The notes beneath the pieces were generated by a model. That model ran no database searches. It saw only the letters and a list, made by a program, of their open reading frames with translations, and had not been told where the DNA came from. A DNA stretch of 64,000 bases from positions 286,303 through 350,302 of the forward strand of contig JAGFNQ010001609.1 in assembly GCA_024364735.1 (NCBI GenBank). Direction: 5' to 3'. Source of the DNA: Boesenbergia rotunda. Its lineage: Eukaryota > Streptophyta > Magnoliopsida > Zingiberales > Zingiberaceae. The position numbers were made by a program, and so were the translations under genes. Below, piece after piece: positions 44,637 through 56,742 of the stretch (the first letter of the stretch is position 1; each line of letters opens with the position of its first letter).

Positions 44637-45849
44637 TGTTGGTGCAGGCAGCACCTATGTCAAACCTAGATTTTGATAATGGAAAAGGGTTCAAGGGTTA
44701 AGATGTTATTGTGTTCTAATTTTGTTCCCTGAGTGTGCAGGAAGAAGTCCTAGGTACACTAGGCATGAAGTCCTGGAAAAGGGCTGGGCAAAGAAGTCCT
44801 GGTCAAGGACTGGGCAAGAAGACCTGACCGGAAGCCGGGCAATGAAGTCCTGGTCGAGGACTGGGCACGAAGTCCTGGCAAGGGGCTGGGCACCGAAGAC
44901 CTGACCGGAAGTTGGGCACGAAGACCTGGTCAGGTGTATCGGGCAAAAGTCCAATCGGAGGAGTCGGTTGGCAAAAGTAAACTCTCCTAAGAGCAGTAGG
45001 TGAGGACGCGTTCTCTGTCGAGGGAACAGTAGGCGTCGATTCGACCTAGGGTTCCATTTGGGAGACCCGAAGTCAGAACCAAGACAGCTACGACTATAAT
45101 TATTACTTACTATGTTTTTGGGACAAACCTTAGTTGCAGGATCGAAGGACTGATCATCTACAAGTTAAGGTTCTTCATTGGGCCTAGGCGCCCGAATGGA
45201 GTCAGGCGCCGTAATGATACGGGCGCCCAAGGGTGAAGGCAAAAATCAAAAACCAGCTGCGAAGGCACTGAACCAAGGCGGATCAGGCGCCCGTGAGCTC
45301 ACGGGCGCCCCCATCAGCTCAGGCGCCCAAGTGGTGACGATAAGCACTGACCGAGCCCGCGAAAAAGGATTCGCAGATCGAAGGGCATGTGTCAGGCGCC
45401 CCCAACCCATCAAGCGCCCGATAGAGTACTATAAAAGGGGCTTGACCCCAAGGCTTCAATAACACAACTTTCTAACGATCCAAAGCTTTTCGTTCAAGCG
45501 CTCCGCTCTGGCAAACTCCGATTTCGAGATTCTAGCGTTGACGACGACCCTTTGCTCCAAAGTACGATCCACATCGGGCATCGGTAACGAAAAGTGTAGC
45601 TCTTTTCATTTACTGCAATATTCTTGTACTGAAATTTGTAAACCTTTTGCGCAATTATAGAATTGCTCAAAGTAAACGGTCAAAGACCGTGGGCCTTGGA
45701 GTAGGAGCCGACCGTGACTCCAAACCAAGTAATATACTTGTATTTCTGTGTGATTGTTTTGTTTCCGCTTCATTTTCTCTTTCCTTAATCTGAAAAAGTT
45801 TTAACGATATTCAACCCCCGCCCCCTCTATCGTTTTTCTGGATCCAACA
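44637..45849 (+). repeat. 5' LTR of H
   Basis: TGTTGG...CCAACA, 1213 bp. TATA box TATAAAAG at 45430-45437. The hairpin array (about 44747-44945) is of the second type, with units of about 30 bp containing AAGTCCTGGTCAAGGACTGG. Several single-base and short-length differences from the 3' LTR are visible in the first 130 bp. Confidence 0.93.
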
Positions 45850-45851
45850 AG

Positions 45852-45863
45852 TGGTATCAGAGC
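45852..45863 (+). promoter_or_regulatory. Primer binding site of H
   Basis: TGGTATCAGAGC, two bases after the LTR. Confidence 0.92.
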
Positions 45864-46074
45864 AGGTGGCTCAAATTTGGCGCAACCACCAATTTGGGAG
45901 TTTTTCGGATTTTACGAAATTTTCAATTTCATCTTCTTTTGAATTTTTCTCGTTAATCGAGGTTGGTGCAACCCCAATCGATCATTTTTTTATTATCTTA
46001 TTCCCGCACTACTAATCCAAGACCAAGTCTTGGGACAAGATTTTATGTTGTTTTTTGTCATTTCAGAATTCTTA

Positions 46075-47710
46075 ATGGTCATACAAGAGGGTTTCAGCAC
46101 AGCCAGACCACCACTCTTCAGTGGAGAAGACTTCTCCTACTAGAAGAGTTGGATGGAGGTCCACCTGAAAACTCAGGTGGACATGTGGATCATAATCCAA
46201 TCTGGTTTGGAAATCCCGAAGAATGCTAAAGGAGTGGCACAGCCTTACACAGAATGGGATGCCTCACTGAAAAAGAAGATCGAGGCTGATATAAAGGCGA
46301 CCCAGACACTTCAATGCGGACTAACTAAAGAAGAGCTGAACTGAGTGGGACCCTTCAACAGTGCGAAGGAACTCTGGAGTAAGTTGATCGAATTACACAA
46401 AGGAACTTCCGACACCCGAATCAGCAAAAGGGACCTTCTGCTGAACAAATTGTACACCATCAAAATGAATGAAGGCGAGTCAGCAACCCAGCTCCACGCC
46501 AGGATTCAGGAGCTAATGAACGGTCTACATACAATCGGTCACAAGGTAGAAAACCGTGACCTTATCAGGTATACCCTAAACGCCTTCCCGAGAAATACTC
46601 TGTGGGCATCTATGGTAGATGATTACAAAGTTCCTAGGGACCTCTCCAAAATTAAATTAGACGAATTATTTTCTGAACTAGAATTACATGAGCAGACTAA
46701 CTGCACCTTAGCCGAGAAAGGTATTGCCTTTTTTGAAGGAAAAACAGGAAAGGTGGCCAAGAAAAAGCCTCAACCTGCACCCGAGTCTGACTCAGACTCA
46801 GAAGACAGTGAAGGGGATCGACCCAAACTGGTTCGGCTAGCCCGGGACTACTACAAGGAGCTGAAGCATCAGACCAACAGAAGAAAAGCTAGCCGAAAGA
46901 AGGAAGATCCAGCTTAACCATCAACGTCCAAGACCAAATCCAACGTAACCTGCTACGAATGCAACAAGAAGGGACACTACAAATCGGAGTGCCCTAATCT
47001 GAAAGAAGCCAAGAAGGAAGAAGGCCCTTCAAGCAACGTGGGACAAGTCTTCCTCCGAAGAACAAGAGGCCCCACAATCGAATCTGCTCGCCTTGACTGC
47101 TTCGGAAGACATCGACACCGGATCAGAATCAGAGCCGGACGATGGATAGCTCACCATTTCGGAGGACGGCAAAATAACTGTAAGTGGTTACTCTAAAGTT
47201 GAATTAGTAGAATTAATTGCTTACCTATCTAGTACCTTGGCGAAAGCCAAAATTTAAGTCGAACCCCTCCAACAGGAAGTAAAACTCCTGAAAGAGGAAG
47301 CTGAATCTAGATCTTTGACTGAGAAGGTTCAAGAAGGAACCTCTACTCAAGTTGAAAAGCTTGAGAAAGAGAACTCCTCCTTAAAAACTCAATTCAAGGA
47401 TCTTAGAGCAGCTTTAGAATGATTCAGTTCGGGTTCCAGGGGTCTTGACATGATCCTTGGAAAATAGAAGTCTGTTCTAAATCGATCCGGGTTAGGGTAT
47501 CGAACCAAGTCTAGACAAAGGTCATACTATGCTGTACTGAATCAATCTAGACCCAAAGTTCAGGCATGGGTACCCAAACTTTGCCTGAACAACCAAGCTG
47601 GACCAAACCAGCATTGGATCCCCAAGGACAAGATTCATATCTTGCCTGATCATTACCGTGACTTTAGTCTAGGGGGAGCCAACTTAAAAATAATTTTTAT
47701 AGTTAAATAA
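46075..47710 (+). pseudogene. SIRE-type gag (element H)
   Basis: ATG at 46075 is at the same place as in G. The frame matches G's gag but has stops at 46141 (TAG for a Trp codon), 46342 (TGA for Arg) and 46915 (TAA for Glu). The CCHC knuckle (CYECNKKGHYKSEC, 46951-46992) is complete. A frameshift follows near 47020, and further stops near 47146, 47253, 47419 and 47465 lie in the coiled-coil and C-terminal parts. Most of the readable stops fit C-to-T or G-to-A change. Confidence 0.9.
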
Positions 47711-48375
47711 ATTCTTTTCTTATTTTAAAAATTGCATGCTTGCTTGTTTATTTACTTTTTGTAATTTACCATGCTTAGACCTAGGACTGGTTAGATTAAG
47801 GACTAAACCGATTAACTGAAATTTGAACAACATAGTATTGGGTGGAGGTGAGATGATAGTACGTTAGGGAAGCCATTTTGGCGGAACTAGCCGAAGCTAC
47901 CGATCCAAGACCCAAACTAGTTAGACCAAAATCTTTCAAGGAGTAACTTGAAGATGAATTTTCAATAAAAGGCTTTGTCAAGGAAAGGGTTGATGATCCA
48001 ATAAGGCTACGGCCAACGAAGGCCTAGTGCCTCGCCAAGACCTGGAAGCCGATTATTGAAAACCAAATTCATTTTACTATTGTTAGATTTGAATCTAACA
48101 TAGATTTCAATTAATCTTAGATTCAACCATTGTTTTCAAAAATAAATTTAAAAGTATAATTAATTGTTTTTAAAATTTAATTTAACTTTTCAAAACTAAT
48201 CATGATTTTTCAAAATAAAATCTTTACTTCTATTTAAAACCTATCTCACAAAACCCATAAGGTTAACGTGATTGATAACTCTAGATTAGGTGAGACAGAC
48301 TAGGTTGTGAAAATCAATTTAAGCTATCCTTAATTATAATTGAATCCAAATAAACAAAACTCTTTATGTGTAGGA
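47711..48375 (+). other. Gag-protease spacer (element H)
   Basis: Non-coding by eye and homologous to G's spacer, including CCAATAAGGCTACGGCCAA and the possible acceptor CTTTATGTGTAG|GAAC at its right end. Confidence 0.6.
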
Positions 48376-49567
48376 ACATAAAGATTTGGACCAATGGATG
48401 TAGGATAGCGGGTGCTCCAAACACATGACTGGGGACAAATTGAAATCACCAAACTCAAGTTCAAGAACCTAGGCTCAGTAGCATTTGGTAACAATGCTAC
48501 ACTCAAAGTCATTGGGTCAGGTAACATTGAACTCAAATCTGATTTTGTAATTAAAATGGTACTTTTGGTTGGAAACTTTAAATTTAACTTGCTTAGTATA
48601 AGTCAATTATGTGATACTGGCTATGTAGTTACCTTTACCAACTCTAACTGCCTGATTAGAAATTTGCAAGACTCAGAAGTCATGCTTAAGGGCACTAGGA
48701 AAAATAACGTTTACACGATAAACCTACCCTTAGTACCTAAATGTTTCTTAACTCAGTTAGAAGAATCAAACCTCTGGCATAGGAGATTATGTCACACTAA
48801 TCTAAGATTAATTTCAAAAATCACCCAACTTGGTTTAATTAAAGGAATACCAAAAATTAAGAACCATGAAAACATAATATGTGAATCATGCAACCAAGGT
48901 AAACAAACCAGGTTTAATCACAAACAAATTCTAATTAGATCTAACTCAAACTACACTTGAGCTCCTGCACCTTGACCTATTTGATTCACATGGAGCCAAG
49001 TCACTAAGAGAAAACCGGTACTGCTTAGTAATTATATATGATTACTCTAGGTTTACTTGGGTTAGGTTCCTAAAGACTAAGAATGAAACCCTAAATCTAT
49101 TTATTGAATTTTGTAAGATAATTGAAAATCAAAATGATACCAAAATCAAAAGCCTTAGGAGTGATCACGGGGGAGAGTTTGAGAATCAAAGGTTCGAGGA
49201 ATTTTGTAGAATAAACGGATATATTCATGAATTCTCATGTCCTAGAACCCCCCAACAAAATGGGATAGTCGAGCGGAAAAATAGAACCCTACAGGAAGCC
49301 GCTAGGACTATGCTCAATGAATTTAACCTAGCTAACCAATTTTGGGCAGAAGCAATTAGTACGGCTTGCTATATCCAAAATAGGGTCCTAATTAACAAAC
49401 GACATAATAAAACTCCCTATGAATTATACTACCATAGACTACCAAACCTACATTACCTAAGGGTCTTTGGGTGCAAAGTCCATATCCTAAACACCAAGGA
49501 CTACCTAGGTAAATTCCAATCTAAGTCAACCCCCAGGGGTCTTCTTAGGATATTCAACAACCAGTAG
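48376..49567 (+). pseudogene. Copia protease and integrase (element H)
   Basis: Protease DSGCSKHMTGDK starts at 48404 but the codon before it is TAG (48401) where G has TTG. The frame then breaks as in G and continues with TKLKFKNLGSVAFGNNATL to the zinc-binding region (HRRLCHTN: one His-Gly position changed to Cys; CESCNQGK) and a stop at 48960. A deletion near 48935 shifts the frame, and the core is then readable to 49567 with LLHLDLFD, LRSDHGGEF and QQNGIVERKNR. In the VIIYDYSRF motif an Asp of G is Tyr. It ends in a frameshift before the linker. Confidence 0.88.
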
Positions 49568-51499
49568 GGCCTATAGGGTTTACAATAAACAAACTAACAA
49601 AATTGACGAAACAACAAATCTAATATTTGATGAGGAAATTAATTCAAAATATGATAATCCAGATATAAATCCATCAAATATTGATCATGAAGATAATGAA
49701 CTAATTATTGAACCGTCAATTGAACCACTAGTTGAACCTCTAAATGAACAAACTATTGAACCAACTACTGAGTCAATTGAACCAACTCAAGTAGTTGAAC
49801 CAAATACTGAACCGAATCTTCCAGCCGGACCTGAGGCTGAACCAAGTAATAGAAGAACTAAGAAACCCAGACTCAGTCATCCAAGTGATCAAATTGTGGG
49901 TGATCCAACCTTAGGAGTCAGAACTAGGTCTTCCTATAGAAATCTTAGTCAGATTGCACTGATTTCGAAAATCGAACCTAAGACTATAGAGGAAGCCTTA
50001 CCTGATCCTGATTGGATCATAGCAATGCAAGAGGAGTTAGCCCAATTTGAAAGGAACCAAGTCTGGGAACTAGTACCTAAATCTGAGGGCAAATCCATTA
50101 TTGACACTAAGTGGGTGTTTAGGAATAAGCTAAATGACCATGGGGAAATACTCAGAAATAAAGCCCGCTTAGTAGCTAAAGGGTTCAGTCAAGTCGAAGG
50201 GTTGGACTATGACGAAACCTATGCCCCAGTAGCCAGACTTGAGTCTATTAGAATGTTACTAGCCTTTGCAGCCCATAAAGGATTTAAACTCTACCAAATG
50301 AATGTAAAGTTAGCTTTTCTAAATGGGTTTATTAAAGAAAAGTCTATGTAGGACAAACCCCCGGTTTTGAGGACTTAGAAATACCTGACTATGTGTACAG
50401 ACTCAATAAGGCACTGTATGGACTAAAACAAGCACCTAGGGTCTGGTATGAACGCCTATCAACCTACCTCATTTCTAAGGAATTTAAACAAGGACAAATT
50501 GACTCAACTATGTTTATTAAGACCTTAGAAAAAGACATCTTTATTGACCAAATCTACGTTGACGATATAATTTTTGGATCCACCAACTCAAATTTCTTAA
50601 AAGAATTTGTAAAAATAATGGAAAATGAATTCGAAATAAGCTTAGTTGGTGAGCTCAACTTCTTTTTAGGATTACAAATTAAGCAAACTAGGGATGAAAA
50701 TTATGTCCATCAATCCAAATATGCTAAGGAGTTAATAAAGAAATTTAAAATGGATAACTCCAAAAGCATAAGTACCCCTATGGTCACAAATGTAAAAATA
50801 GATAGTGACCCTGATGGTAAGACTGTAGACCTTAAACTATATCGAAGTATGATTGGTAGTCTACATTACCTTACAGCCAGCAGACCCGATATCCTTTTTG
50901 CTGTAGGAATGTATGCAAGATACCAAACCTGTGCTAAGGAAACGCACTTAGCAGCCCTAAAAAGAATACTTAGATACATCAAGGGCACCCTAAATGTAGG
51001 GATTTGGTATCTTAGGACCTCAACTTTTGACCTGTCAGGATACTCAGATTCTGACTATGTTGGTTGCAAACTAGATAGAAAGAGTACAAGTAGAAGCTGC
51101 CAACTTTTAGGAAACAGTCTAGTGAGTTGGTGCAGCAGAAAGCAACACTGCGTAGCTCTATCCACAACCGAAGCTGAGTATGTTGCTTTAGGAGAGTGTG
51201 TAGCACAACTCTTATGGATGATGCACACTCTTAAGGACTTCCAGCTTGACTACACCCAAACCCAAGTCTACATTGATAATATAAGTTCAATTAATCTAAC
51301 TAAGAACTCAATCCAACACTCTAGAACTAAACACCTAGAAGTTAAACACCACTTCGTAAGAGATCATGTAGCCAGGGGTGAGATAGTCCTTAAGCATGTA
51401 GACTCAAAATCTAACTTAGCTGATATATTCACCAAACCCTTACCTAAGTCTGAGTTCAGCTCACTAAGAAGGCAGTTATGGTTATGCTTGGTAGAATAG
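49568..51499 (+). pseudogene. Copia linker, reverse transcriptase and RNase H (element H)
   Basis: The linker (to about 49895) has the Glu-Pro-Thr repeats. RT runs 49896-50351 to a short deletion in the IKEEVYVGQ codons, then resumes and is open from 50393 to the stop at 51497-51499. LYGLKQAPRVWYERL, QIYVDDIIFGS and RNase H motifs YSDSDYVG, STTEAEYVAL and the HLEVKHHFVRDHV tail are visible. The catalytic QMDVKSAFLN of A reads QMNVKLAFLN here, so the first catalytic Asp is replaced by Asn. Confidence 0.92.
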
Positions 51500-52735
51500 G
51501 AATGCTCTACTTATGTTTCTTTTTAAAAAAAACTGTTTCATTTCTTATTTAATTTGAAAAATCATTTTATTTATTTATTTAAAATGATTTTCCGACTTAG
51601 TTTTCTCAAAACTTACCCCCTTCAAAACTAGGGCTTTTTTCGCAAATGGACTTAGCCTAGGCTCTAACCCTAGAACTGCATGCACCTATAGATCTAGAAG
51701 TCAGCATCTCACAAGCACCTTAGGGTACTTTTGATTGATAACCTAGACTGGGTTGAGATGCTTAGGTCTATGCCTTGATTCAAGATGCTTTAAGTCAGTG
51801 CATCTGCAGTATTTGGGGGCAATAAATATCAATTAAACAGTAATCAGGTTAAGTGTCAAGCTTAGATAATCTAACTTGATCAGATCACTTAACTTGACTA
51901 ACCCTAGCGAAAGCTACTGTTTATAACAGTTAGTAAGTAGCTAACTGGGTTAGACAGGACCCGAAAGATGAAATTTAAATTGATTTGGTCCAGTTTAAAC
52001 TTAGAATTGGTTCAGTACAGCACCTTACTTTGATTACTCATTTTTCTTGCTATATTTTTTTTGATATATGGCAAAGGGGGAGAGATTGGAAAGGAGAGAA
52101 AAGAAGGTTTTAAAATTTAAAACCTTTTTCAAATTAAATTTTTTTTTCAAAAAGTAAAGTTATCTAAGTACTTAAGTTTTTTTTGAAAGTTAATTTTTTT
52201 ATTTTCAAAAATTCTAAGTACTTACTCTAAAAAATTTCTAGTATTAAAACTGCTTGATTTTTTTTTTAAATGTGCTTGAAAATTTTTTCTAAGTATTAAA
52301 ACTCTTGAAATCAATTTAGAAAATTTTTCTAAAGTGCAAAAACTAAATGTTTTGAAAATTATGTTAAGTAATTGCTCTCGAAATTATTTTAAGTTCTTAA
52401 CTCAAAAATTGTTTTCAAAAATTATTCTAAGTACTTACTCTATATTTTTCGGTGGAAAATTTTGTATGTATAAATTTAAAATTCTCCTGAAAATTTTCTG
52501 TGTGTCCAACTCAAAAGATTTTTGGAAAATATTTCTAACTTAAATTTTTTTTAATTTTCTAAGTATTGAAAACCTGAAAAACTTTTCAAAAAATACTAAC
52601 TTTTTTAAAAACCTCACAAATGTTTGAAAACTCAGGGGGAGATTTCTTCCAGGGGAGGAAATTAAAACTGTTAATTTACCTGTTGTTTAACTTAACTTTT
52701 TGAACCGGGTTGCCATAAATCAAAAAGGGGGAGAT
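51500..52735 (+). other. 3' non-coding region and polypurine tracts of H
   Basis: It has the conserved block (about 51610-51960), then AT-rich repeats of CTAAGTACTT type, with polypurine tracts near 52072, 52632 and the final AAAAAGGGGGAGAT (52722-52735). No coding frame. Confidence 0.82.
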
Positions 52736-53955
52736 TGTTGGTGCAGGCAGCACCTAAGTCAAACCTGGGTTTTGATAATGGCAAAGGGTTCAAGAGTTAA
52801 GATGTTATTGTGTTCTAATTTTGTTCACTGAGTGTGTAGAAGTCCTAGGTACACTAGGCAAGATTTCCTGGTAAAGGGCTGGCAAAGAAGTCCTGGTCAA
52901 GGACTGGGCAAGAAGACCTGATCGGAAGTCGGGCAAAGAAGTCCTCGTAGAGGACTGGGCATGAAGTCCTGGCAAGGGGCTGGGCACCGAAGACCTGACC
53001 AGAAGTTGGGCATAAAGACCTGGTTAGGTGGATCGGGCAAATGTCCAATCGGAGGAGCCGGTTGGCAAAAGATAAACTCTCCTAAGAGGAGTAGGTGAGG
53101 ATGCGTTCTCCGTCGAGGAACAGTAGGCGTCGGTTCGACCTAGGGTTTCATTTGGGAGACCCGAAGTCAGAACCAAGACAGCTACGGTTGTAATTATTAC
53201 TTACTATGTTTTTGGGACTAACCTTAGTTGCAGGGTCAAAGGACTAATCGTCTGCAAGTGAAGGTTCTTCACTAGGCCTAGGCGCCCGAATGGAGTCAGG
53301 CACCTGAGTGGGCTCAGGCGCCCGTAAGGATACGGGCGCCCAAGGGTGAAGCCAAAAATCAAAAACCAGCTGCGAAGTCACTGAACCAAGGCGGATCAGG
53401 CGCCCGTGAGCTCACGGGCGCCCCCATCAGCTTAGGTGCCCAAGTGGGGAGGATAAGTGCCGACCGAGCCCGCGGATAAGGATTCGTAGACCGAAGGGCA
53501 CGTGTCAGGCACCCCCAAACATCAGGCGCCCGATAGAGTACTATAAAAGGGGCTCGACCCCAAGGCTTCAACAACACAACCTTCTAACGCTCCAAAGCTT
53601 TTCGTTCAAGCACTCCACTCCGACAAACTCCGATTTCGAGATTTCAGCGCCGACGACGACCCTCTGCTCCGAAGTACGATCCACATCGGGCGTCGGTAAT
53701 GAAAAGTGTAGCTCTTTTCATTTACTGCAATATTCTTGTACAGAAATTTGTAAACCTTTTACGCGATTATAGAATTGTCCAAAGTAAACGGTCAAGGACC
53801 GTGGACCTTGGAGTAGGAGCGACCATGACTCCGAACCAAGTAAAATACTTGTGTTTCTGTGTGATTGTTTTGTTTCCGCAGCATTTTCTCTTTCCTTAAA
53901 CTGAAAATGTTTTAACGATATTCACCCCCCCTCTATCATTTTTCTCGATCCAACA
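52736..53955 (+). repeat. 3' LTR of H
   Basis: TGTTGG...CCAACA, 1220 bp, TATA at 53542-53549, followed by the duplication ctcag (53956-53960). Confidence 0.93.
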
Positions 53956-55552
53956 CTCAGGAATAAGCAACTAATGCCAAGTAAAGATGTACTAAAGCAG
54001 ATATAGCATATAAATTTACTGTTATCTATAACAAACCATGCATAGCAATATGACAATATCTAAAGAGATAAGTCAAAGGTACCCACCTCAAGAAAGATGC
54101 TCGTATCAGAAAAGAACCTCCCATCCGATAATCAGCAATGATAAACTCAATCAATGTCGTGTTTCAAGGGCATAATATTTAGATACAATAATATATAATT
54201 TATAGCTAAACGAGTTATTTCATTTTATTAGGATTCGTCCTAATTGTCCTGTTTCATTTTAATAATTACAATTAAATGAGTAACCCATAATTATCCCAAG
54301 TTACTTAGTTTAGATTTTGATTAATCTGATCCATTAACTAAATTGAAGTTCACCCAAATCTAACAAAGTCTAAACCCGATTAGATTTGGAGCCCTCCATT
54401 TACTGATTCTAATCAAGCTTAGAATATATATTACCAGGCCGAGGAGCAACTACATTAACAATGAATCAATTGCAAGGATCATAACAAAACCAAATCAAGC
54501 GTATCAAGACGATAGGGTAAATAATCATCTCTGAATATGTTCGATTCAAACATAAATAATCTGAACAACATACTAGAGCTTCACCAATTAAAATCTCTAA
54601 TGATCCAAAACTCACCTATGGAGTGAAACAACCCTTAGCCTCCCAATCAATCCCAAGTGCAACCCAATCCTACTGTTCTAGCACAATTCCATTCAAAGAA
54701 TAATTGGAAACCAACAAAGCTTACCTAAGATGGCAACTCCACTTGGTCGGCACTGTGAAGAAGGTGTATCGATTAACACAGATTCACAAATCTTGTAAGC
54801 TATCAGTGAAGCTCTACAATAAACATCTTCATCAGAACCTAGAGAGGGGGGGGGCAACCATGGATCGATTAGGGTATCCTTATTGCCAACGATCACTTAT
54901 GTTGATAGAAGGAAAAATGAGCAAGCAAAAGGTGGTGATGGCTTACCTCCTATGGCCGGAGTCAACTACTAGAACCCTAACTCCATCCATTCTGATGCTT
55001 CTCAGAAATCAACCCGGCACTCCCTTCTCACCGAAAACCCTTGGCCTGGATACAAGAGATCTCATCTAATGTGGGAGAAGAAGAAATCGGATTGGAGTAG
55101 CTTCAGCCACGACTAGGGTTCGCGGATAAGAGATGAGGAGGAAGGAAAGCTCTCTGCTCGAATCGAGCGGTAAGGGAACAAATCGTCGTCGGCAGTGGCT
55201 TCAACTATGGCTAGGTCACGCAATGGAGAAGAAAGGCATCGGGGGATTCAGCCTTGGCTGCGGGCGACTGCGAAGAGGAAGAAACAGAAGTCCTTATATG
55301 CGGGGGCCTTTTTGTAGAAAAGTCCTCTAACTTTCAGAAATCTAAACCCTACCCTTAGGGTAAGGGTTTTAGCCATTTGACCCTCCAATTTAGTTATAAT
55401 CCATCTCAATAAATTTCTATGACTAAATTATTTACCCTCTCATAATTTAAGAGTTTACCCGAAACCCTTTATTCTAGTTCAGTAATCCTAACTCTTTCTT
55501 TATAATTTCTGAAAAATTTATTCTATTGGTTTTTAATTGGTCGTATTTAATA
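53956..55552 (-). repeat. 5' LTR of F, second part
   Basis: It continues F's LTR after H. Minus-strand promoter region with ATATAAGGAC (about 55292-55301). The right end reads TTTAATA, one change from TTTAACA in the other LTR. Followed by gattc, F's target duplication. Confidence 0.88.
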
Positions 55553-56742
55553 GATTCATCCATCTCCTCAAGTGAAGTGGCACAAGAAATTGAAGAACCA
55601 TCCAATTCATCAATGGGGGAAGAGGAGGTCTCAACTTCAAGAATTGAGGGGGAGGAGAGACCATCCTCGATACCAGAGCAAGAAGAAGCATCCACCTCCA
55701 CCAGAGCAAAGTCAAAAGACTACATTAATTGCTTTGGGTGCAACAAGAAGGGACACTACAAGGACAAGTGTCCATTAGGTAAAAAGGAGGTAAACCCTAA
55801 ACCCAAGTCAATTTATTTAAAATCTAACATGGGTTGTAGGGAAAAGAAGGAGAAGAAACACATTAGGTGTTTCACGTATGGTGAGCTAGGACACTATCAC
55901 ACCAAATGCTCAAGGAAAGGAGAATTCAATAAATTGGAGCATTTGAGGAAGTGGGAGAAGAAGGAGAAGAAGAGAAGCTCACATTAAGGGGGAGCTACAA
56001 GGGTAAGAGAGGTAATCCCTAACTTTAATCATTTTTCAAATTCCTCCATGCATGTTAGAAATAATGAGAATTATTTACCTATGCATAATTTTGGTTTTAT
56101 ATATTGTGATAAAAATATGGTTAATGTTGTATATCAAAATCCTAGGGAATTAATGTATCATGATAAACCTAGAATCTTTAGACCTAAGGACCAAAGCATT
56201 AATCTAAAGAAAGGGAGACACATGCCTAGACAAATGGGTAGATCTAGAAATGTCTAAGGTGGACATGGTGAAGCTAAGGTTAAGAACCTAGAGAGGGAAA
56301 ATCAAGCTTTGAGGGCCAAGCTTGAAAAATTAGAGAAAAACTTAGATAGATTCACTATTGGATCTAAGGGTTTAGGCATGATGTTGGGTAGTCAAAACCC
56401 ATACAATGATAGATCGGGTCTAAGATACCGATCTATGAGATCAAATGCTATGGAAAAGTCATATGCAAGGATGCATATGACTATAGCAAGGGAAAGGCCA
56501 AAAATGGCAAGGGAAAGCCATTTAAATGGAAGAAGAGGAACTTAACCAAGGACAAGGTGTTCAATGTAATGAAGGTGAGATGTGTAGGGCAAGAGGTACC
56601 GGAGGTACACCGATGTGGCCTTGCAATTATAGATGAGTCACCTAGGGAGGTGACTATGGCTAAGAGCTCAAGGGGGAGCTCTAGGAGTCAAGATGGGACC
56701 CATGGTCAAAGGATCTCAGGTGGATTTCTCCAAGAAGACTAG
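55553..56742 (+). pseudogene. Copia gag, C-terminal part (element E)
   Basis: The frame continues in phase from 21538 across F: an acidic Ser/Glu-rich part, then CCHC knuckle 1 (CFGCNKKGHYKDKC, intact) and knuckle 2 (CFTYGELGHYHTKC from 55868), in which the second Cys is Tyr. The first open block ends at 55985-55987. After further stops the sequence ENQALRAKLEKLEKNLDRF and SKGLGMMLGSQNPYNDRSGL (56309-56545) matches the C-terminal coiled coil and tail of SIRE gag in G, so E's gag is a SIRE relative. Nothing resembling protease follows. Confidence 0.82.

Larger units (their letters stand above)
44637..53955 (+). mobile_element. Element H: complete SIRE/Maximus Ty1/copia retrotransposon, decayed genes
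   Basis: Both LTRs (44637-45849, 52736-53955), primer site, gag, protease, integrase, RT, RNase H, 3' non-coding region and polypurine tract are present in the normal copia order, with a perfect ctcag duplication. 9.3 kb. It is full length but not functional: gag has several stops, protease has a stop and a frame break, integrase and RT have frameshifts. It lies opposite to G, so G and H form a large inverted pair. Confidence 0.95.
21539..55552 (-). mobile_element. Element F: non-coding LTR retrotransposon (LARD-like), host to G and H
   Basis: F's LTRs start (plus strand) TGTCACACCCCGAGACC and TGTCACGCTCCGAGACC and end TTTAACA and TTTAATA. A minus-strand Met-tRNA primer site lies next to the right LTR and a polypurine tract next to the left one, so F is transcribed leftwards. 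Target duplication is gattt/gattc. Each LTR was about 2.9 kb and the interior is about 3.1 kb, without recognisable gag or pol. Both LTRs were later interrupted by SIRE elements. TGTCACGCCCCGA-like ends are common on gypsy LTRs, but the lineage is not shown here. Confidence 0.88.
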
